Shown here: one piece after another, positions 14,720 to 17,162 of the stretch
Layout: the number at the start of each line of letters is the position of its first letter
Numbering within the stretch: the stretch's first letter is position 1
Source: CALBPI01 sp039821645
GTDB taxonomy: Bacteria; Pseudomonadota; Gammaproteobacteria; Steroidobacterales; Woeseiaceae
Assembly (NCBI GenBank): GCA_039821645.1
Contig: JBCBNU010000057.1
Location: forward strand, 1-17,162
Length of the DNA: 17,162 nucleotides
Direction: 5' to 3'
Notes under the pieces: model-generated
What the model was told of the DNA's origin: nothing
The model's database searches: none
What the model saw: only the letters and a program-made list of their open reading frames with translations
Program-made: the position numbers and the translations under genes

Positions 14720-15242
14720 GGCGATCTCCGAGGGTTTGAGCACGACGCAACAACCAGCCGCGAGCGCCGGCGACCTTGGCTGCAATCTGCAGCAAGGGAA
14801 AGTTCCAGGGCGTGACACATGCTACGACTCCGATAGGCTCTCTCAGTACCGGGGTGTCGCCGAAGTGCTGCTCAAACTCGAAGTGCCGCAAGTAGTCTGC
14901 GAAGTAATCGAACTTGCTGATCGCTGCGCCTGCTTAAACGCCTCGCGACAATCCAATCGTTGAACCGACCTTTGTGGTTATGGATTGTGCGATTACCTCG
15001 GACTGCTCTGTCAGGGCGTCGAAGACGCGCTGCAGGTAGTTCGCTCGTTCGGCAGGTGGGAGAGAGGCCCAACCGAGGAATGCCCGTTGAGCGGCAGCAA
15101 CCGCCCGGTCCACGTCCGATAACGAACTGCTGATCAGCGTACCGACGACCTCCGCGTTGGTGGGGTTCGTGATATCGAAGCGGCGTTCCCCGCCGGATTC
15201 AGGCCACCGCCCTTCGATGAAGCTGTGCCCGAGTAACGTCAT
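14720..15242 (-). pseudogene. Aldehyde dehydrogenase, N-terminal remnant
   Basis: The start of an NAD(P)-dependent aldehyde dehydrogenase of the betaine-aldehyde-dehydrogenase-like group: MTLLGHSFIEGRWPES, then NPTNAEVVGTLISSS, VDRAVAAAQRAFLGWASLPPAERANYL. Codon 103 is TAA (14934-14936) where the family has Gln (SRGV-Q-AG). The same frame continues past it as AGAAISKFDYFADYLRHFEFEQHFGDTPVLREPIGVVACVTPWNFPLLQIAAKVA. A two-base loss near 14768-14771 then shifts the frame into PALAAGCCVVLKPSEIAP, after which the gene ends by fusion to the GMC remnant. The catalytic Cys and Glu regions are deleted. The remnant lies 19 bases downstream of the ATPase gene on the same strand. Confidence 0.92.
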
Positions 15243-15261
15243 GTAATCGTCTCTGTATCAA

Positions 15262-16440
15262 TTAGCGGTTGTTGTCAGGCCAATGCCAGGCGGGTTTATC
15301 GAGCATACCCTGACCGGCAACCTCGGTCTGGCCCAGTTGCTTTTCCAGGTGCACCGAGTTGCATTCGTCAGCACGTTCCAGCGTCGCTATCAGTCGAGGC
15401 GCATGGGATACCACCCAAACCTGTGTCTGTGCTGATGCTCGTATAATCAGTCGCCCCAATGCCGGAAGCAAATCGGGGTGTAAGCTTGTCTCGGGTTCAT
15501 TCAAAACCATCAATGGCGGTGGTCGCGGGGTGAGCAGGGCGGCAACCCACAACAGGTAGCGCAGCGTACCGTCTGACAGTTCGGCGGCGCTGAGCGGGCG
15601 CAGCAACCCATCCTGGCTGAGCAGGAGATTGAATCGCCCATCCTCCTGAATCCGGACGCCGAGCGTCGCCCCCGGAAAAGCATCCTCGATCGCGAGATGC
15701 AGTGCCTGCTCATCGCCGATCTCCAGAATCGTCTGTATTGCCGCAGCGAGATCACGTCCGTCGTGGTGTAGCACCGGCGTTCGTGTGCCCAGTTGCGGGA
15801 GCCGAGCAGGGGCTTCAGCGTCCGAACGAAAGTGATCATAGAAGCGCCAGCCCTTGATCGCTTCGCGTAGCGTGACGATTTCCGGTGCAAGCTCCGGGTC
15901 AATCGTCTGTGCGAACATGCTGTCGAAACCACTGGCGTGTTGATCGATGACTTTCCAGCTTCTCCCTTCGCGGACTTTAATCAGTGCACCATCGCGATCG
16001 ACAAGTGCACTGGCAGGTCGATAGGCATTGCCCGCCCAAATGCACTCTCGCTTGATCTCCGGGTCCAATGAGAACGCTGTTGGTCCGAGGCTACCTGGTA
16101 TCGGGATACCCAGCGAAATCGAATATCCAAATTCATCGCCGGAAAATCCGAGTCGAAGTCGGGCAGCATGCTGTTTCGGTCCACCCTGAATCGGCACGCG
16201 TCCCTCGCGCATCGCTTTGCTCAGTTTTTCTGGCCCGGCCCAGAATGTTGAGCTGAGTCCACCTTCACGCGCCAGTGAATTGACGACCCCACCCTGTGCG
16301 GTCTCCGACAACAATCGCAGCGCCTTGTAGAGATTGGATTTGCCGCTAGCGTTCTCGCCAGTGATCACGTTTAAAGGTCCAAACGGCACCTGCAGATCGC
16401 GCAAGGAACGGTAGTTGCCAACTGAGAGGGTCGTGATCAT
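15262..16440 (-). CDS. Solitary ABC/RecF-type AAA ATPase
   Basis: A 392-residue ATPase of the SMC/RecF/AAA_21 type with no fused nuclease or TOPRIM domain. The frame is open to 16560, but family similarity begins at MITTLSVGNYRSLRDLQVPFG (ATG at 16438-16440); the longer version would overlap the divergent gene. Walker A is GENASGKS (28-35), the ABC signature is ELSDGTLRYL (SDG at 289-291), Walker B is LMVLNEPETSLHP with Asn314 in place of the usual Asp, and the H-loop is VVSHAP (His346). The middle part shows no coiled coil. Relatives are often annotated as SMC-like or AAA family ATPase, and some serve in phage defence or DNA repair; nothing nearby shows which. It is divergent from the DUF4442 gene. 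Confidence 0.85.
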   Translation of the reverse strand: MITTLSVGNYRSLRDLQVPFGPLNVITGENASGKSNLYKALRLLSETAQGGVVNSLAREGGLSSTFWAGPEKLSKAMREGRVPIQGGPKQHAARLRLGFSGDEFGYSISLGIPIPGSLGPTAFSLDPEIKRECIWAGNAYRPASALVDRDGALIKVREGRSWKVIDQHASGFDSMFAQTIDPELAPEIVTLREAIKGWRFYDHFRSDAEAPARLPQLGTRTPVLHHDGRDLAAAIQTILEIGDEQALHLAIEDAFPGATLGVRIQEDGRFNLLLSQDGLLRPLSAAELSDGTLRYLLWVAALLTPRPPPLMVLNEPETSLHPDLLPALGRLIIRASAQTQVWVVSHAPRLIATLERADECNSVHLEKQLGQTEVAGQGMLDKPAWHWPDNNR

Positions 16441-16483
16441 CCGTGCTTGAGTTTCGTGAGCCGTTCCAACAGAGTATGCGCCC

Positions 16484-16954
16484 ATGAGCAAGCCCAACAA
16501 GAATTTGCAATTATGGCGACGGCTAAATGGTAACGCAGCAGGTCGCTGGTTATTCGGCAAACTGGTCGGATTTGCAGCGCCCTATTTTCGGACGATCAAG
16601 CCGAAATTTCTGACGTTGGAGCCCGGGCACGTCGAAATCCAAATGCGCAATCGACGTGCGGTGCAGAACCACTTGCAATCGGTTCATGCGATCGCAATGT
16701 GTAACGCCGCAGAGCTGGTCGGTGGTCTTTGCCTCGACGTTTCGCTCGATTCCCGGTTTCGCTGGATACCTGTCGGTATGACGGTGCAATACCTCAAGAT
16801 GGCCAAGACCGATCTAGTCGCGCGCTGCGAACCTGGCAGCGCGCAATTTGATCAGCCCGGCGATGTTGTGATGCCGGTAGGCGTTTTCGACACCGATGGC
16901 GTCGAGGTTTTCCACGCCGACATCACTATGCGGGTTTCGCAGAAAAGGCACTAG
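16484..16954 (+). CDS. DUF4442 hotdog-fold protein (possible thioesterase)
   Basis: A 156-residue soluble protein of the DUF4442 / YiiD C-terminal type, related to PaaI-like acyl-CoA thioesterases. The hotdog signature region is NHLQSVHAIAMCNAAELVGGL, where the conserved N-H and the helix after it form the putative active site. VEIQMRNRRAVQN before it, and WIPVGMTVQYLKMAKTDLVARCE and ADITMRVSQK after it, complete the beta-sheet. Typical DUF4442 proteins are about 140-160 residues. The substrate is unknown. The gene is divergent from the ATPase gene, with only 43 bases between the starts; I see no strong ribosome-binding site. Confidence 0.85.
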   Translation: MSKPNKNLQLWRRLNGNAAGRWLFGKLVGFAAPYFRTIKPKFLTLEPGHVEIQMRNRRAVQNHLQSVHAIAMCNAAELVGGLCLDVSLDSRFRWIPVGMTVQYLKMAKTDLVARCEPGSAQFDQPGDVVMPVGVFDTDGVEVFHADITMRVSQKRH

Positions 16955-17067
16955 CTTACCGGGACACAGTCTCTCTCCAGCTTCGATATCATCCCGAAAC
17001 ATTGCCGCTCGCTCATAGTGTCGACTTCGTCGGAGAATTGGCTGCGGTAGTCTGGCCCAATAGCGCC

Positions 17068-17162
17068 ATGTTTAAACTGATTCGTGTGTCCATTTTGCTG
17101 AGCATTCTGGCGTTTGTTGCGATTGGCACCTGGTTGTCTCAGGTACGCAGCACCGACTGGAA
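17068..17162 (+). CDS. Membrane-anchored hypothetical protein, 5' part
   Basis: The frame opens with ATG at 17068 and runs off the window. The 31 visible residues, MFKLIRVSILLSILAFVAIG then TWLSQVRSTDW, are a basic start, one hydrophobic helix and the beginning of an extracytoplasmic part. The 'WLSQ-R-TDW' stretch after a single N-terminal helix is a pattern I associate with a conserved but uncharacterised proteobacterial family; too little is visible for a firm call. No clear ribosome-binding site stands before the ATG, and the 113 bases between it and the previous gene hold nothing I can identify. Confidence 0.6.
   Translation, partial: MFKLIRVSILLSILAFVAIGTWLSQVRSTDW

Overview
The window reads as a chromosomal segment of a gammaproteobacterium. 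The order obgE / rpsT (opposite strand) / murJ-ribF-(...)-lspA, followed by a convergent type IV minor-pilin operon, is the arrangement known from Pseudomonas and relatives. The tRNA-Thr(CGT) closely resembles enterobacterial thrW. The TonB-dependent receptor and the large secreted Asp-box protein suggest a heterotrophic, perhaps marine, lineage; genus cannot be assigned from sequence alone.

Layout. 1-623: 3' part of obgE. 635-901 (-): rpsT with a clear sigma70 promoter. 1039-4138 (+): murJ-ribF-lspA, each junction a 4-bp ATGA overlap; ileS, usually between ribF and lspA, is absent. 4172-6912 (-): five minor-pilin genes (fimT/fimU-pilV-pilW-pilX-pilE), all four junctions also ATGA; pilY1, fkpB and ispH, expected here by comparison with Pseudomonas, are absent. 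7052-7127 (+): tRNA-Thr(CGT) with its own promoter. 7221-9272 (+): TonB-dependent outer-membrane receptor with a heme-receptor-like FRAP box. 9337-12621 (+): a 1094-residue exported protein with eleven Asp-box (BNR/sortilin-type) repeats. 12545-14450 (+): a three-gene set, a YbjN/CesT-like protein, an SbtA-family bicarbonate permease and an SbtB-type PII-like protein. 14456-15242 (-): a decayed aldehyde dehydrogenase joined by deletion to the tail of a GMC oxidoreductase. 15262-16440 (-): a solitary ABC/RecF-type ATPase. 16484-16954 (+): a hotdog-fold DUF4442 protein. 17068-end (+): start of a membrane-anchored protein, cut by the window edge.

How parts work together. The left third is housekeeping: ribosome assembly GTPase, S20, lipid II flippase, FAD synthesis and lipoprotein signal peptidase. 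The minor pilins would form the priming tip complex of a type IV pilus. The receptor and the Asp-box protein may form a surface uptake/processing pair, but this rests on adjacency alone. SbtA-SbtB, with a tightly coupled YbjN-like partner, is the most interesting module: a bicarbonate transporter and its PII-like regulator in a background showing no carbon-fixation genes here. A perfect 14-bp inverted repeat lies exactly where that module should start, and the first gene has no obvious start codon there.
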